Counted from the stretch's first letter, positions 37,383 to 46,570 are shown. The stretch: DNA of 64,000 bases from Maribacter halichondriae (GCF_027474825.1 NZ_CP107030.1:558001-622000), one strand, 5' to 3'. Notes: a model not told the origin generated them from the sequence alone. Translations and numbers: made by a program.

Positions 37383-37742
37383 ATGACGATGCCATGGCAC
37401 CTTTATTTGATGGCGGCAATGTACATTTTTGCAGGCACTATGCACTTTATCAAGCCCAAAGCATACTTACGGATCATACCAAGGTATTTGCCTAAACACA
37501 AGCTGTTAGTGGCACTAAGCGGATTGGCAGAGATCATATTAGGTATCGGACTCTGCTTTTCTGTAACGAAAGATTTATCCATTTATGGAATTATAGCTAT
37601 GCTCGCCGTTTTCTTGTTGGTGCATTTTTATATGCTCAAAGGTGAAAGAGAATCGGCAGGAATCCCGCAATGGATATTGACACTTCGTATTCCTTTACAA
37701 TTCGGTTTGATATATTGGGCCTATTGGTATTTACAGTTTTGA
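37383..37742 (+). CDS. DoxX-type membrane protein
   Basis: 119 residues with four membrane segments. YIFAGTMHFIKP and PKHKLLVALSGLAEIILGIGL match the DoxX/MauE-like family, often a membrane part of small redox systems. It is almost contiguous with the MOSC gene, so a joint redox role is possible but unproven. Confidence 0.8.
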   Translation: MTMPWHLYLMAAMYIFAGTMHFIKPKAYLRIIPRYLPKHKLLVALSGLAEIILGIGLCFSVTKDLSIYGIIAMLAVFLLVHFYMLKGERESAGIPQWILTLRIPLQFGLIYWAYWYLQF

Positions 37743-37743
37743 C

Positions 37744-37781
37744 AAAAAAAGTCCCCAAGAGCTATGAACCTCTTGGGGACT
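37744..37781 (-). terminator. Terminator between convergent genes
   Basis: A 10-bp perfect stem (37751-37760 with 37771-37780), loop of 10, with a T-run on the minus-strand side. It best serves the secreted protein gene at 37805. Confidence 0.75.
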
Positions 37782-37804
37782 AAAATTAACTCAACTTCAA
37801 CTAA

Positions 37805-38383
37805 CTATTTTACGACAACCGACTCATAAAACGTGTTGTCATTATTTCGTACCGAAATTACGTAGTCATTTGCAAAAGCCTTCTCGAAACTGAACGCTTT
37901 CTCAATAATCATTTCATCCTTTATCGTCTCCTTGAAAATGATTTCATTGTTATTGTCGGTTACTTCTAGGGTAACATCTTTTTTATCAAGGTTCAGAAAA
38001 TTCAAAAAGACCTTATTATCTTCCCTTCTAAAGAAAGGCTTCGTAACCTCCTTCTTTTCTACAACTTTTAAATCGGCTTTTTCGATTTTCACATCATAAG
38101 CGATTTCCTTTGAATTACTTTTAGCCTTTAGCGTATAACTACCTTCCTCTAAGGTATTCAAATCGAATTTTTTCGAATAGGTTACTCCAGATATAACTTC
38201 AGAATAGATAACGTTACCAGCGTCATCTACAATACTGATGGACTGTACTTCTGAATCGGACTCCCAAGAGAAGGTCAGACTTTTATCTGTACTGTTGGTA
38301 ACTAGTTTCGGGTCGGCAGCGATGCTCTTTGCTGTTACGAACATAATGGCCAACATTGCGACTGATCTTATTACTTTTTTCAT
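37805..38383 (-). CDS. Secreted beta-sandwich protein, function unknown
   Basis: 192 residues with a signal peptide (MKKVIRSVAMLAIMFVTAKSIA). The mature part looks like two Ig-like or fibronectin-like beta domains (TFSWESDSEVQSISIVDD, VFLNFLNLDKKDVTLEV). It resembles small secreted DUF3244-type proteins but a family could not be fixed. A long leader of about 180 bases containing a 47-codon open frame lies upstream. Confidence 0.7.
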   Translation of the reverse strand: MKKVIRSVAMLAIMFVTAKSIAADPKLVTNSTDKSLTFSWESDSEVQSISIVDDAGNVIYSEVISGVTYSKKFDLNTLEEGSYTLKAKSNSKEIAYDVKIEKADLKVVEKKEVTKPFFRREDNKVFLNFLNLDKKDVTLEVTDNNNEIIFKETIKDEMIIEKAFSFEKAFANDYVISVRNNDNTFYESVVVK

Positions 38384-38401
38384 GTTTTTTTTATTTAAAA
38401 T

Positions 38402-38545
38402 TTATATTGAATAATTAGTTTTTCGACTATCTGAAACTCCGATAGGACGCCCAACGGACCCTTTTACTTTTCTTAAAGTTTGAAAAAAGGAATTTTTCCT
38501 AACCTCCGTCGGCATTTTGCTCATTGTTGCATTCATAGAATTCAT
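38402..38545 (-). CDS. Possible 47-residue small protein in the leader
   Basis: An open frame from the ATG at 38545 to TAA at 38402. It codes for a Ser/Thr/Lys-rich peptide starting MNSMNATMSKMPTEVRKNS and containing VKGSVGRPIG. It ends 18 bases before the secreted-protein start. A TAAGTTTG box lies 30-37 bases upstream (38575-38582, minus strand). It is basic, without a signal peptide or membrane segment. It could be a real small gene or chance. Confidence 0.4.
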   Translation of the reverse strand: MNSMNATMSKMPTEVRKNSFFQTLRKVKGSVGRPIGVSDSRKTNYSI

Positions 38546-38724
38546 CTTTTAGGATTCATAAATAATTTATGGTACAAACTTACCACCGATACGCAGCCTA
38601 CACTACTACAGATTTTTCCTATTTATGTGTTATTTTACCCAATAGGTAGGTTAATTAATTGTTAAATGGTAATATTGAACATATTTTAGGTAATTTTGCA
38701 AAGGATTACTGTTTTGATCACAAC

Positions 38725-38732
38725 TAACTTTG
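38725..38732 (+). promoter_or_regulatory. Putative -7 box of the AraC-type regulator gene
   Basis: TAACTTTG, a full TAnnTTTG match, 19 bases before the start codon. A TTTTG near 38694 is about six bases too far upstream to be an ideal -33 element. The rest of the 368-base divergent region (38384-38751) holds the small open frame and the opposite promoter, and nothing else recognisable. Confidence 0.5.
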
Positions 38733-38751
38733 TATATAAAGACCTACAGTT

Positions 38752-39624
38752 ATGCAAAAACAAAAACCCGCATTTGAAGCTATAGAGCCCAATTTTGGGC
38801 ATTCGTTTACCTATCAAAAGTTTTCTGAAAATAAAAACGACAAGAATGCCAATTGGCATTACCACCCTGAGATAGAATTGGTGTATGTAAACGGTGGATC
38901 TGGCAAACGCCAAATCGGAAGTCATGTCTCCTATTACTCCGAAGGCGACCTGATTTTAATCGGGAGTAACCTGCCGCACTGTGGCTTTACCGATAAGCTG
39001 ACAGGAAACGATAGCGAGACCGTGGTACAGATGAAAGCCGATTTCTTGGGAAACGATTTTTTCAATATCCCGGAAATGAAAAAAATACAAGCGTTGTTCG
39101 AAATGGCACAAGGGGGAATCGCTTTCCATGGAAAGACCAAAATGAAAATCGGCGAAAAAATGGAAATATTGGAATATCAGTCCGATTTTCAAAGGCTATT
39201 ATCCATCTTGAACATCTTGAACGAATTGGCAAAATCGGATGAACTTCAGATACTCAATGCCGAAGGCTTTTCCATGGAAGCGGAAGTGAAGGACAATGAC
39301 AGGATCAATCTGGTCTTCAATCATGTAAAGAACAATTTCAAGGAAGAGATAACACTGGACGAAATCGCAGATTTGACAAGTATGACCGTACCCTCGTTCT
39401 GCAGGTACTTCAAAAAAATAACCAACAAAACGTTCGTTCAATTTGTCAATGAATATCGTTTGGTACATGCCTCTAAATTATTAGCCGAAAAACCGATGAG
39501 TATTACCGAAGTATGCTTTGAAAGCGGATTCAATAATTTTTCGCATTTCAACAAACAGTTCAAGGCCTTTACGGGTCAAAATCCATCGGAGTACCGAAAT
39601 CAGCTAAAGACGGTCTTGGTGTAA
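38752..39624 (+). CDS. AraC-family transcriptional regulator with cupin sensor
   Basis: 290 residues. The N-terminal half is a cupin-like ligand domain (NWHYHPEIELVYVNGGSGKR, YSEGDLILIGSNLPHC). The C-terminal 100 residues carry two helix-turn-helix motifs (ITLDEIADLTSMTVPSFCRY and MSITEVCFESGFNNFSHFNK) with the closing family motif FTGQNPSEYR. It probably responds to a sugar. Its stop codon overlaps the start of the AlkB-like gene. Confidence 0.92.
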   Translation: MQKQKPAFEAIEPNFGHSFTYQKFSENKNDKNANWHYHPEIELVYVNGGSGKRQIGSHVSYYSEGDLILIGSNLPHCGFTDKLTGNDSETVVQMKADFLGNDFFNIPEMKKIQALFEMAQGGIAFHGKTKMKIGEKMEILEYQSDFQRLLSILNILNELAKSDELQILNAEGFSMEAEVKDNDRINLVFNHVKNNFKEEITLDEIADLTSMTVPSFCRYFKKITNKTFVQFVNEYRLVHASKLLAEKPMSITEVCFESGFNNFSHFNKQFKAFTGQNPSEYRNQLKTVLV

Positions 39625-40223
39625 TGGAGCGAACAAATTCCCAAAGATTGGATTTGAACCTTCCTGATAGTAATATTCTATATTTCAGGGATTTCTTTAC
39701 TACGGAACGCGCAAACGAATATTTAGAAGTTTTGCGAAATACCGTTCCATGGCAGCAAGACGATATCAAGGTTTTTGGGAAAGTGCATCCGCAACCTAGA
39801 CTTACCGCCTTGTTCGGAAATAATGAGAAGCCCTACTCGTATTCCAATATTACCATGCAGCCACGGGCGTTCAGCAACGAACTTTTCGAAATAAAAAAGG
39901 AAATAGAAAAAATTGTGAAGGTAAATTTTACCACCTGCCTATTGAACTTATATCGCACGGGAAAAGACAGCAATGGATGGCACGCAGACAATGAAAAGGA
40001 ATTGGGGAAAAATCCCATAATCGCCTCAGTCAGTTTGGGCCAAGAACGGTTCTTTCACCTAAAGCACAGAACCTGGCCCGATGTAAAACATAAGATGTTG
40101 TTGGAACACGGAAGCTTATTATTGATGCAGGGCGAAACACAACACCATTGGTTGCATCAGTTACCAAAAACGGCCAGGCCGATCGGGGAGCGTATCAATT
40201 TGACGTTTAGGGTTATTCTGTAG
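39624..40223 (+). CDS. AlkB-like 2-oxoglutarate/Fe(II) dioxygenase
   Basis: 199 residues. The double-stranded beta-helix ligands are visible: the HxD of NGWHADNEKE, the His in TQHHWLHQLPK and the Arg in RINLTFR that binds 2-oxoglutarate. NLYRTGKDSNG precedes the HxD as in AlkB homologues. It repairs alkylated bases by oxidative demethylation. Its ATG overlaps the stop codon of the AraC gene by one base (TAATG), an arrangement reminiscent of Ada-AlkB regulation, but the regulator here lacks the Ada cysteine domain. Confidence 0.92.
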   Translation: MERTNSQRLDLNLPDSNILYFRDFFTTERANEYLEVLRNTVPWQQDDIKVFGKVHPQPRLTALFGNNEKPYSYSNITMQPRAFSNELFEIKKEIEKIVKVNFTTCLLNLYRTGKDSNGWHADNEKELGKNPIIASVSLGQERFFHLKHRTWPDVKHKMLLEHGSLLLMQGETQHHWLHQLPKTARPIGERINLTFRVIL

Positions 40224-40236
40224 ACTAACCACAAAT

Positions 40237-40270
40237 AAAAAATCGACCTCCAAACAAAAGTCGATTTTTT
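40237..40270 (+). terminator. Terminator of the AraC-AlkB unit
   Basis: An 11-bp A/T-flanked stem with ATCGAC/GTCGAT at the core (40237-40247 with 40260-40270) and a T6 tail. Confidence 0.8.
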
Positions 40271-40442
40271 AGTACCCATCAGAAAATTGGAAGCTATCTT
40301 TAATAAAAGTGGGCCGTTTTATTAATATCCCTGCGGCCAATTTCTTCTTTAAGATAACTTCAAAACGTGTGCCAAGGTATTTCTATTCGTTCAAAATCTT
40401 ATTTTTTGGGTCAAAGACCTTTTTATTAGCAGGAATCCCGAC

Positions 40443-40450
40443 TAACTTTG
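40443..40450 (+). promoter_or_regulatory. Putative -7 box of the TIGR03643 gene
   Basis: TAACTTTG ends seven bases before the ATG at 40458, another short-leader or leaderless layout. The rest of the 230-base gap behind the AlkB-like gene shows only the terminator. Confidence 0.45.
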
Positions 40451-40457
40451 TGGCAAT

Positions 40458-40742
40458 ATGGAAGAGAATTTTACCGAACGTCAACTGGACCGCATCATAG
40501 AAATGGCTTGGGAAGACCGTACGCCCTTTGACGCCATTACCTACCAATTTGGTATCTCGGAAAAAGAAGTGATTGAAATCATGCGGCGCGAAATGAAGCC
40601 CAAAAGTTTTAAAATGTGGCGCAAAAGGGTTCAGGGCAGAAGTACGAAACATGCCAAACTGCGAAGCGGGGAAGTCGACCGGTTCAAATGTTCACGGCAA
40701 AAACATATTTCGAACAATAAGGTTTCGAAAAGATATTCCTAA
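40458..40742 (+). CDS. TIGR03643 family protein
   Basis: 94 residues, basic and helical. The sequence LDRIIEMAWEDRTPFDAI, then EKEVIEIMRREMKPKSFKMWRKRV, is characteristic of the TIGR03643 family. Members are small conserved proteins of unknown function, in some genomes near photolyase-type genes. The stop codon overlaps the convergent nuclease gene by four bases. Confidence 0.85.
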   Translation: MEENFTERQLDRIIEMAWEDRTPFDAITYQFGISEKEVIEIMRREMKPKSFKMWRKRVQGRSTKHAKLRSGEVDRFKCSRQKHISNNKVSKRYS

Positions 40743-41509
40743 AACAGCTCGTTCAACACCTTCGCCAACCGTAACCCTCCTTTTTCTAGTTGCAGCTCCA
40801 CCGTGCCCCACCAGACATACCCATAACGATAATATAGTTTTTCGCCAATCTCCACCGATTTATAAACTTCATCCGCAAGTAAATGTGACTCCTCCACCCA
40901 ATCCAATAATCCCCCTTCTTGTAATGCTTTTTTCTGTTTCTTCGAATATTGGGGAAGCGAGGCTGTAAGCTCTGTATAACTCATGCCATAATCATTGATC
41001 ATATTAGCGTCCCAAAGTTTGTGCAGGTTGCTTCCGTTATTGAACCATTGCAATTGAATATCGTTTCCGCCTTTATCTTCCAGACGGCCAACGTGCATGG
41101 GTTGATGAAGGTCGCCCACCAAATGGATAAGCATTTTTAGGTAGAACGCTTTGTCTTCAGGTGAACTGTTCCGGTCTTTCACGATACGCATACATTCTTG
41201 AATCCCCTTGACCAGGTCGCCATATTTAAAAGGTTCGATTTCGTTATATGTTTTCCCTTGGGGAATGTTCACGTAATGCCAAGAACTGAATTTTCTAAAA
41301 GTGGAATCGGCCTTGATCTCATCGGCAAAATTGGAAACCGAGGCAAGACTTTGTCCGTTAAGTATTTTTTTAATGGCCCTTCGGGCCTTTCCGTTCAAGT
41401 GTTCTTGGGCGACTTCACCAATGACGCGATGTCCGGTCTTCGACCAAACGGGGGTGTTTGCGAAACTCATTTGACAAACTAAAAGAAGAAGAACTATTTT
41501 TTTCATCAT
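40739..41509 (-). CDS. S1/P1-type zinc nuclease, secreted
   Basis: 256 residues from the ATG at 41509 (MMKKIVLLLLVCQMSFANTP); the frame continues upstream without a signal. P1 nuclease features: an N-terminal Trp of the mature protein (VWSKTGHRVIGEVA), SSWHYVNIP, LIHLVGDLHQPMHVG, GGNDIQLQ, and LHKLWDANMI, which supply the three-zinc site ligands. It degrades single-stranded DNA and RNA outside the cytoplasm, probably to scavenge phosphate or nucleosides. Confidence 0.92.
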   Translation of the reverse strand: MMKKIVLLLLVCQMSFANTPVWSKTGHRVIGEVAQEHLNGKARRAIKKILNGQSLASVSNFADEIKADSTFRKFSSWHYVNIPQGKTYNEIEPFKYGDLVKGIQECMRIVKDRNSSPEDKAFYLKMLIHLVGDLHQPMHVGRLEDKGGNDIQLQWFNNGSNLHKLWDANMINDYGMSYTELTASLPQYSKKQKKALQEGGLLDWVEESHLLADEVYKSVEIGEKLYYRYGYVWWGTVELQLEKGGLRLAKVLNELF

Positions 41510-41544
41510 AAAATAATTTCTGACTATAAATTTTGCTTTGCATA

Positions 41545-41640
41545 TTGCATTCTCTGTGAAACCCTGCCTGCGGCAGGCAGGTCTCTTTTCTCTGTGAAAC
41601 TCTGTGAAATAACCTACACGAGTTCTTCTACAGAGCTTCA
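41545..41640. repeat. Intergenic repeat region
   Basis: A palindrome CCTGCCTGC/GGCAGGCAGG (about 41563-41581) is followed by CTCTGTGAAA motifs in direct copies and a matching TTCACAGAG near 41630 in inverted orientation. It lies between the nuclease and PBP1A genes and looks like a dispersed REP-like sequence. Confidence 0.6.
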
Positions 41641-41775
41641 CAGAGTCCACACGGAGGCATTAACTACATAGTACCATTATCCGCATAAAAGTAAGGTATC
41701 GAATTCAAATCTATTGTTAAGAAGCTACCGCATTTGAATTATTAATTTGATATTGCGCTGCAAAACGAAGCCGGT

Positions 41776-44040
41776 TTGATACTAAAGAATATAAAATCCC
41801 CAATCCTCAGATATGTGGTCATTTTTGTGCTGGCCGGTTTCGTGCTATTGTTTCTTTTTGTACTAAGTGTCAGGTTCGGGGCTTGGGGCAAGATTCCCGA
41901 TAAAACCGAACTCTCCGATTTTAAATACCAACGTGCTTCAGAGGTATACACAGCAGATAGCGTGCTAATCGGAAAATATTATCTGTTCGATAGGCAGCCC
42001 ATTGCATTTGATAACATTCCGAAACAGCTTGTTGAAGCCCTTGTGGCCATTGAAGACGAGCGATTTTATGAGCATTCGGGTATTGATTATCCGAGTCTTT
42101 TTCGTGTCGCTTTGAAGACAATTTTGATGCAAGACCAATCATCGGGCGGCGGTAGCACGTTGACGCAACAATTGGCCAAAAATCTCTATCCAAGAAGGGA
42201 GCGAAATAAAACGAATATTGCTGTTGATAAGCTGAAAGAGATGTTCATTGCATCCCGATTGGAAGCTATTTATTCAAAAGAAGAAATTCTTACGCACTAT
42301 CTGAATACCGTTTCCTTTGGCGACAACACATTCGGAATCGAAAGTGCCTCCCTGAAATTTTTTAATATAAGAGCGGAAGAACTAACGTTGGAACAAGCGG
42401 CTACCTTGGTCGGAATGTTAAAGGCGACGTATGGGTATAATCCCAGAGTATTCCCTCAAAAAAGTCTTGACAGAAGAAATTTAGTATTGCAATCGATGGT
42501 CAAGAATGATTTTCTTTCCGAAAAAATGAAGGATAGTCTCCAAAACCTTCCCCTAAAACTTAACTATCGAGATTACGATTACAACGAGGGGCTCGCTCCT
42601 TATTTTCGGGAGGAAGTCCGCAAAAAAATGCTAAAATGGACAGCGGAGCAAAAAGAAGCAGGCAATGATTACAACATCTATACTTCCGGACTTAAAATTT
42701 ACACCACGCTACATTCAAAAATGCAACGGTTTGCCGAAGAAGCCATGGTCGCTCACATGGAAAAATTACAGTCGCAGTTCGAAAAAAGCCATGGAAAAAG
42801 TGCCCCTTGGATAAAGGATAAGAAACTCATTGCCAAATTGGTAAAACGTACACCTGCCTATAAAAAATTAAAGGCCAACGGCTTGGACGAATCAAAAATA
42901 ATGGATTCACTAGCCATCAAAAGAAAAATGATTTTGGCGGATTGGAAAGGCGAAAAAACCGTCGAAGCAAGCGTCATCGATAGTGTACAACACTATATGA
43001 AATTTTTGAACACCGGTTCATTGGCCATTGATCCCAAAACAGGTGCGGTAAAAACTTGGATCGGCGGGGTCAACTTCAAATATTTCAAATTCGATCATGT
43101 TGCACAGAGCAAAAGACAAGTTGGGTCAACATTCAAGCCTATCGTGTATACGGCGGCGCTGGAAGTGGGTATCCCTCCCTGTACCTATTTCTCGGCCCAA
43201 GAGGTGGAATATGAAAATTTAAAGGGATGGTCGCCGAGTAATTCGGGGGACAAAGATGAAGACTACCTCAACTATTCTATGGAAATGGCGCTGAGCAATT
43301 CGGTAAACACCGTTGCGGTCAAAGTTTTAGAAAAAACAGGAATCGAAAACGTACTGGTTCAAGCCAAAAATATGGGCGTTTTCTCCGAACTGCCAAAACA
43401 GCCTTCGCTCGCCTTGGGTACCGGGGAAATTTATGCCAACGAACTGGCAGGGGTCTATGCGAGTTATGTCAATAATGGAAAAGCGGTTTTGCCCTATTTA
43501 ATTGAAACCATCACGAATCAAAAAGATTCGATTTTGGCCAGTTTTGAGCCAAAAAGAGCACAAAAAAGCGCTTTTGCTAAGGAAACAGGCCAAATTATGC
43601 TCGAAATGTTGAAATCTACGATTAATCAAGGTACTGCCTCACGTTTAAGAACAACCTATAAACTAAACAATGATATTGCTGGTAAAACGGGTACTACACA
43701 GAACAACAAAGATGCTTGGTTCGTAGCCTTGACCCCGAAGCTAGTTCATGTCACCTGGGTGGGACTCGATAATCACGAAATCGGATTTCGAAGTACAAAT
43801 TTGGGCCAAGGTGCCAATGCCGCTCTCCCTCTATTTGCGCTTTGGATGCAAAAAATGAACCGTGACCCTGAGTTTAACGCAATTACAAAAGCAAGATTTC
43901 CGCGACCCGACGTCAATGTCTTACGAAGTCTAGATTGCGAACCTATTAAGCGTGACGGTTTCTTCAAACGGCTTTTTAAAAATCCGAACAAAAAGAGGAC
44001 CAAAAAGTTTAGGTCAAAGAATTCGGGTAGTCCAAGATAA
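41776..44040 (+). CDS. Penicillin-binding protein 1A, bifunctional
   Basis: 754 residues. One N-terminal membrane segment (YVVIFVLAGFVLLFLFVL), then a GT51 glycosyltransferase domain (AIEDERFYEHSGIDY, GGSTLTQQLAKNL), then a transpeptidase domain with SxxK in VGSTFKP, SxN in SNSVNT and KTG in AGKTGTT. It polymerises and cross-links peptidoglycan. The only available start is TTG at 41776 (or a non-standard ATT upstream), with no ATG, so the true start could be hidden by a missing base as in neighbouring genes. Confidence 0.92.
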   Translation: MILKNIKSPILRYVVIFVLAGFVLLFLFVLSVRFGAWGKIPDKTELSDFKYQRASEVYTADSVLIGKYYLFDRQPIAFDNIPKQLVEALVAIEDERFYEHSGIDYPSLFRVALKTILMQDQSSGGGSTLTQQLAKNLYPRRERNKTNIAVDKLKEMFIASRLEAIYSKEEILTHYLNTVSFGDNTFGIESASLKFFNIRAEELTLEQAATLVGMLKATYGYNPRVFPQKSLDRRNLVLQSMVKNDFLSEKMKDSLQNLPLKLNYRDYDYNEGLAPYFREEVRKKMLKWTAEQKEAGNDYNIYTSGLKIYTTLHSKMQRFAEEAMVAHMEKLQSQFEKSHGKSAPWIKDKKLIAKLVKRTPAYKKLKANGLDESKIMDSLAIKRKMILADWKGEKTVEASVIDSVQHYMKFLNTGSLAIDPKTGAVKTWIGGVNFKYFKFDHVAQSKRQVGSTFKPIVYTAALEVGIPPCTYFSAQEVEYENLKGWSPSNSGDKDEDYLNYSMEMALSNSVNTVAVKVLEKTGIENVLVQAKNMGVFSELPKQPSLALGTGEIYANELAGVYASYVNNGKAVLPYLIETITNQKDSILASFEPKRAQKSAFAKETGQIMLEMLKSTINQGTASRLRTTYKLNNDIAGKTGTTQNNKDAWFVALTPKLVHVTWVGLDNHEIGFRSTNLGQGANAALPLFALWMQKMNRDPEFNAITKARFPRPDVNVLRSLDCEPIKRDGFFKRLFKNPNKKRTKKFRSKNSGSPR

Positions 44041-44128
44041 AATTTAAAAATTTCAAAAAAATTTGGCTTTGTATCATTTATTTTGATATATTTATGATAT
44101 CATTTTAATATCATTAAAACAAACCATC

Positions 44129-44985
44129 ATGAAAAACGAAAAAGATTTGAACCCAACGAACGGCTACTTGATGCTCTTAGTAATTTTTATTTTGCTCATT
44201 GTGGGTGTTTTGGCACTTCGCGGGCTTGTTGTTTTTGCCGTTATCGCCCTTTTTGCAGCTATTTTGATGATTCCGGGCTTTGTATTGGTCAATCCGAATA
44301 GTTCTAGGGTATTATTGCTTTTTGAAAGTATATGGGTACCATTAAGAAAAACGGCCTTTTTTGGGTCAACCCGTTTTATTCCAAAAGAAAGATTTCGTTA
44401 CGGGCAAGTAATTTTGATAGTGAAAGACTCAAGGTAAATGACAAATTGGGGAATCCTGTCATGATAAGCACCATATTGGTCTGGCGGGTGACCGACACTT
44501 ACAAGGCCGCTTTTGATGTGGATGACTATCAGAACTTTGTTCGTGTACAGACCGATGCGGCGGTACGTAAGTTGGCTAGCATGTATCCCTACGATAATTT
44601 TGCTGATGAAGGCCTTGTAGAGGATATTACGTTACGTTCAAGCGTCAATGAGGTCAGCGTGGCCCTGGAAAAAGAATTACAAGAACGTTTATCGATGGCA
44701 GGTATTGAAGTACTTGAGGCACGAATCGGTTATTTGGCATATGCCCAAGAAATTGCGAATGCCATGTTGAAAAGACAACAGGCTACCGCCATCGTAGCCG
44801 CTCGACATAAAATTGTAGAAGGTGCCGTAAGCATGGTCGAAATGGCTTTGGAAGAACTTAGCAAAAAAGGTGTGGTCGATTTGGATGAGGAACGAAAAGC
44901 CGCTATGGTCAGCAATTTGATGGTCGTCTTGTGCTCAGACAAAGATGCTTCACCTATTGTTAACGCAGGAACCCTAAATCACTAA
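44129..44985 (+). pseudogene. SPFH (stomatin/prohibitin/flotillin) domain protein, one frameshift
   Basis: The first frame (44129 onward) has two membrane segments and the start of the SPFH domain (FVLVNPNSSRVLLLF). It then leaves the family sequence at 44321-44326. The second frame takes over with GTIKKNGLFWVNPFYSKR and ends at 44985. One extra G in TTTGAAAG would make LFGKYMGT and a single protein of about 286 residues. Such proteins form oligomeric membrane scaffolds. It is followed by a PH-like membrane gene, a DUF4177 gene and an Arc-type regulator gene. The frameshift is probably a sequence error. Confidence 0.85.
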
Positions 44986-44987
44986 TT

Positions 44988-45498
44988 ATGCGTGTTTTTA
45001 GCGAAATTCAGCGATTTAATCAATGGTGGATGCAACTCATAAATATCGGGTTGTTGGGTTTTCTTCTGTTTTCTTTTTATAATTGGTATATCGCCAAAGA
45101 ACCCACAGGAAATGTTACGCCAACGGATACCGTTGGTCAAATTGTTGTTATAGTTTCCATTATTCCTGCTTTACTTTTGTTATATAGTATTAAGTTGAAG
45201 ACTTCCAACGATGAAATAGGCATTCATTATCAATTCACCCCTTTCCATTTTTCAAGAAAAACCATCCGTTGGAACGAAATTGAAAAGTGCTACGTTCGCA
45301 CCTACAATCCTATAAAGGAATATGGCGGATGGGGATATCGCACCTCGTTTGGCAAGAAAAAAGGCAGTGCGTTCAATGTCAAAGGAAATATATTGGCATT
45401 CAATTGGAGCTCAAAACAGGTAAAAAGCTATTGATAGGCACTCAAAAAGAAAAAAAGCGAAGGAAACACTTAATCGCTATTTAAATCCAGAGCAATGA
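44988..45498 (+). pseudogene. Small two-TM membrane protein with PH-like end, two frameshifts
   Basis: Two membrane segments (NIGLLGFLLFSFYNWYI and IVVIVSIIPALLLLYSIKL) precede a PH-like beta region (IRWNEIEKCYVRTYNPI, KGSAFNVKG). The continuation GIQLELKTGKKLLIGTQK is in the next frame (one base missing near 45386-45388), and a second missing A in the run 45450-45456 is needed to reach AKETLNRYLNPEQ and the TGA at 45496-45498. That stop overlaps the next ATG as ATGA, supporting the restored frame (about 170 residues). Function unknown. Confidence 0.75.
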
Positions 45499-45668
45499 AG
45501 GAGTATAAAATTTTAAAGCAAAAAAGTAATTTATTGAAAAACACCGATGCCCAATTTGAAAATGAACTGAATACCCTCGCCAGAGAGGGCTGGCATGTTA
45601 TAAGCGCAACATGCCTCTCACACACAGAGCAATTAAAAGTCGTTCTCGAACGCAACAAAAACAGATAG
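45495..45668 (+). CDS. DUF4177-like small protein
   Basis: 57 residues, beginning MKEYKILKQKSNLLKN with LAREGWHVISATCL in the middle, as in DUF4177. Short proteins with this fold appear next to SPFH genes in Bacteroidota. The ATG overlaps the reconstructed stop of the preceding gene by four bases. Function unknown. Confidence 0.75.
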   Translation: MKEYKILKQKSNLLKNTDAQFENELNTLAREGWHVISATCLSHTEQLKVVLERNKNR

Positions 45669-45731
45669 TATCAAAGAGAAACAAAAGACAGGAATGACAC
45701 CTTTGATTCACTGTATTTTAAAATCCGAATC

Positions 45732-45902
45732 ATGAGCAAAAAGAAAGCCTTCGCCCTGCGATTGAATGAAGAAATGCTCAAGGCTATTGAAAAATGGGCT
45801 AGTGATGAATTTCGCAGCACCAATGGCCAAATTGAATGGATGCTCATGAAAAGTCTAAAAGAGGCTAAGCGAGAGCCAAAAAGAAGTAAAAAGATCGAGT
45901 AA
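45732..45902 (+). CDS. Arc-type ribbon-helix-helix DNA-binding protein
   Basis: 56 residues. KAFALRLNEEMLKAIEKWA is the ribbon and first helix, and DEFRSTNGQIEWMLMKSLK the second, typical of Arc/MetJ repressors that bind DNA as dimers. It has a basic tail and no toxin partner next to it. It closes the SPFH cluster and may control it. Confidence 0.8.
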   Translation: MSKKKAFALRLNEEMLKAIEKWASDEFRSTNGQIEWMLMKSLKEAKREPKRSKKIE

Positions 45903-45987
45903 AAAATCAAAATTATAAGTTAATAGCTGTTTTAATCAACGTTTTGATTTTATTGACCACAATCTATTCGACCAACCGGTAAAACAA

Positions 45988-46570
45988 ATGAATTGAAAGT
46001 CAAGCTAATAGATTTTGGGGTTCTCGCTTTACGTTGGTATCTAATCGTATATATGCTAAGTTATGGTTTTAGCAAACTGACTCTTAGCCAATTTGGAGTT
46101 CATGACGACTCGATTTTGGAACAACCGATTAAAGATATCGACAGTTTTTACGTTGCTTGGCATTTGTTCGGCAGAAGTACTTTCTTCAATATAGCTACTG
46201 GTCTGCTAGAAATTTTAGGAGGCTTATTACTAATCTTTAACAGAACCGTATTATTAGGCGCCCTCATAGTATTGTCCGTATTGGCACAAATACTCATTAT
46301 CTACATTTCATTTACGACCCTTCCCATCTTCTTGGCCCTTCGCTCCCGTTAAGAATTCTAGGGATGATTGTGGCCGACTTGCTAATTCTCTACTATTACA
46401 AAGATCAAATTCTCGTTATTTGGAAAAAGCTAACCACTCAAGTCATACCAAAATTCAAATATAAATGGTGGATATATTTGCTTTTACCAATCATTGGAAT
46501 CTTAATGGACTTCGTTTTTGGAGGTCTAACTTTTCCGATAAAAATACTATTGGAATGGATTAAGAACTAA
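45988..46570 (+). pseudogene. DoxX-like membrane protein, two frameshifts
   Basis: One frame (45993-46352) holds three membrane segments (LRWYLIVYMLSYGFSKL, GLLEILGGLLLIF and VLSVLAQILIIYISF). The next (46364-46570) continues with IVADLLILYYYK. Adding one G at 46332-46337 joins them through GPSLPLRILGMIVAD. The frame opens only with TTG at 45993. Adding one A after ATGAA at 45988-45992 would give MKLKVKLIDFG from a proper ATG. The intact protein would be about 194 residues. Family assignment is tentative (DoxX/SURF4-like). Function unknown. Confidence 0.65.
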
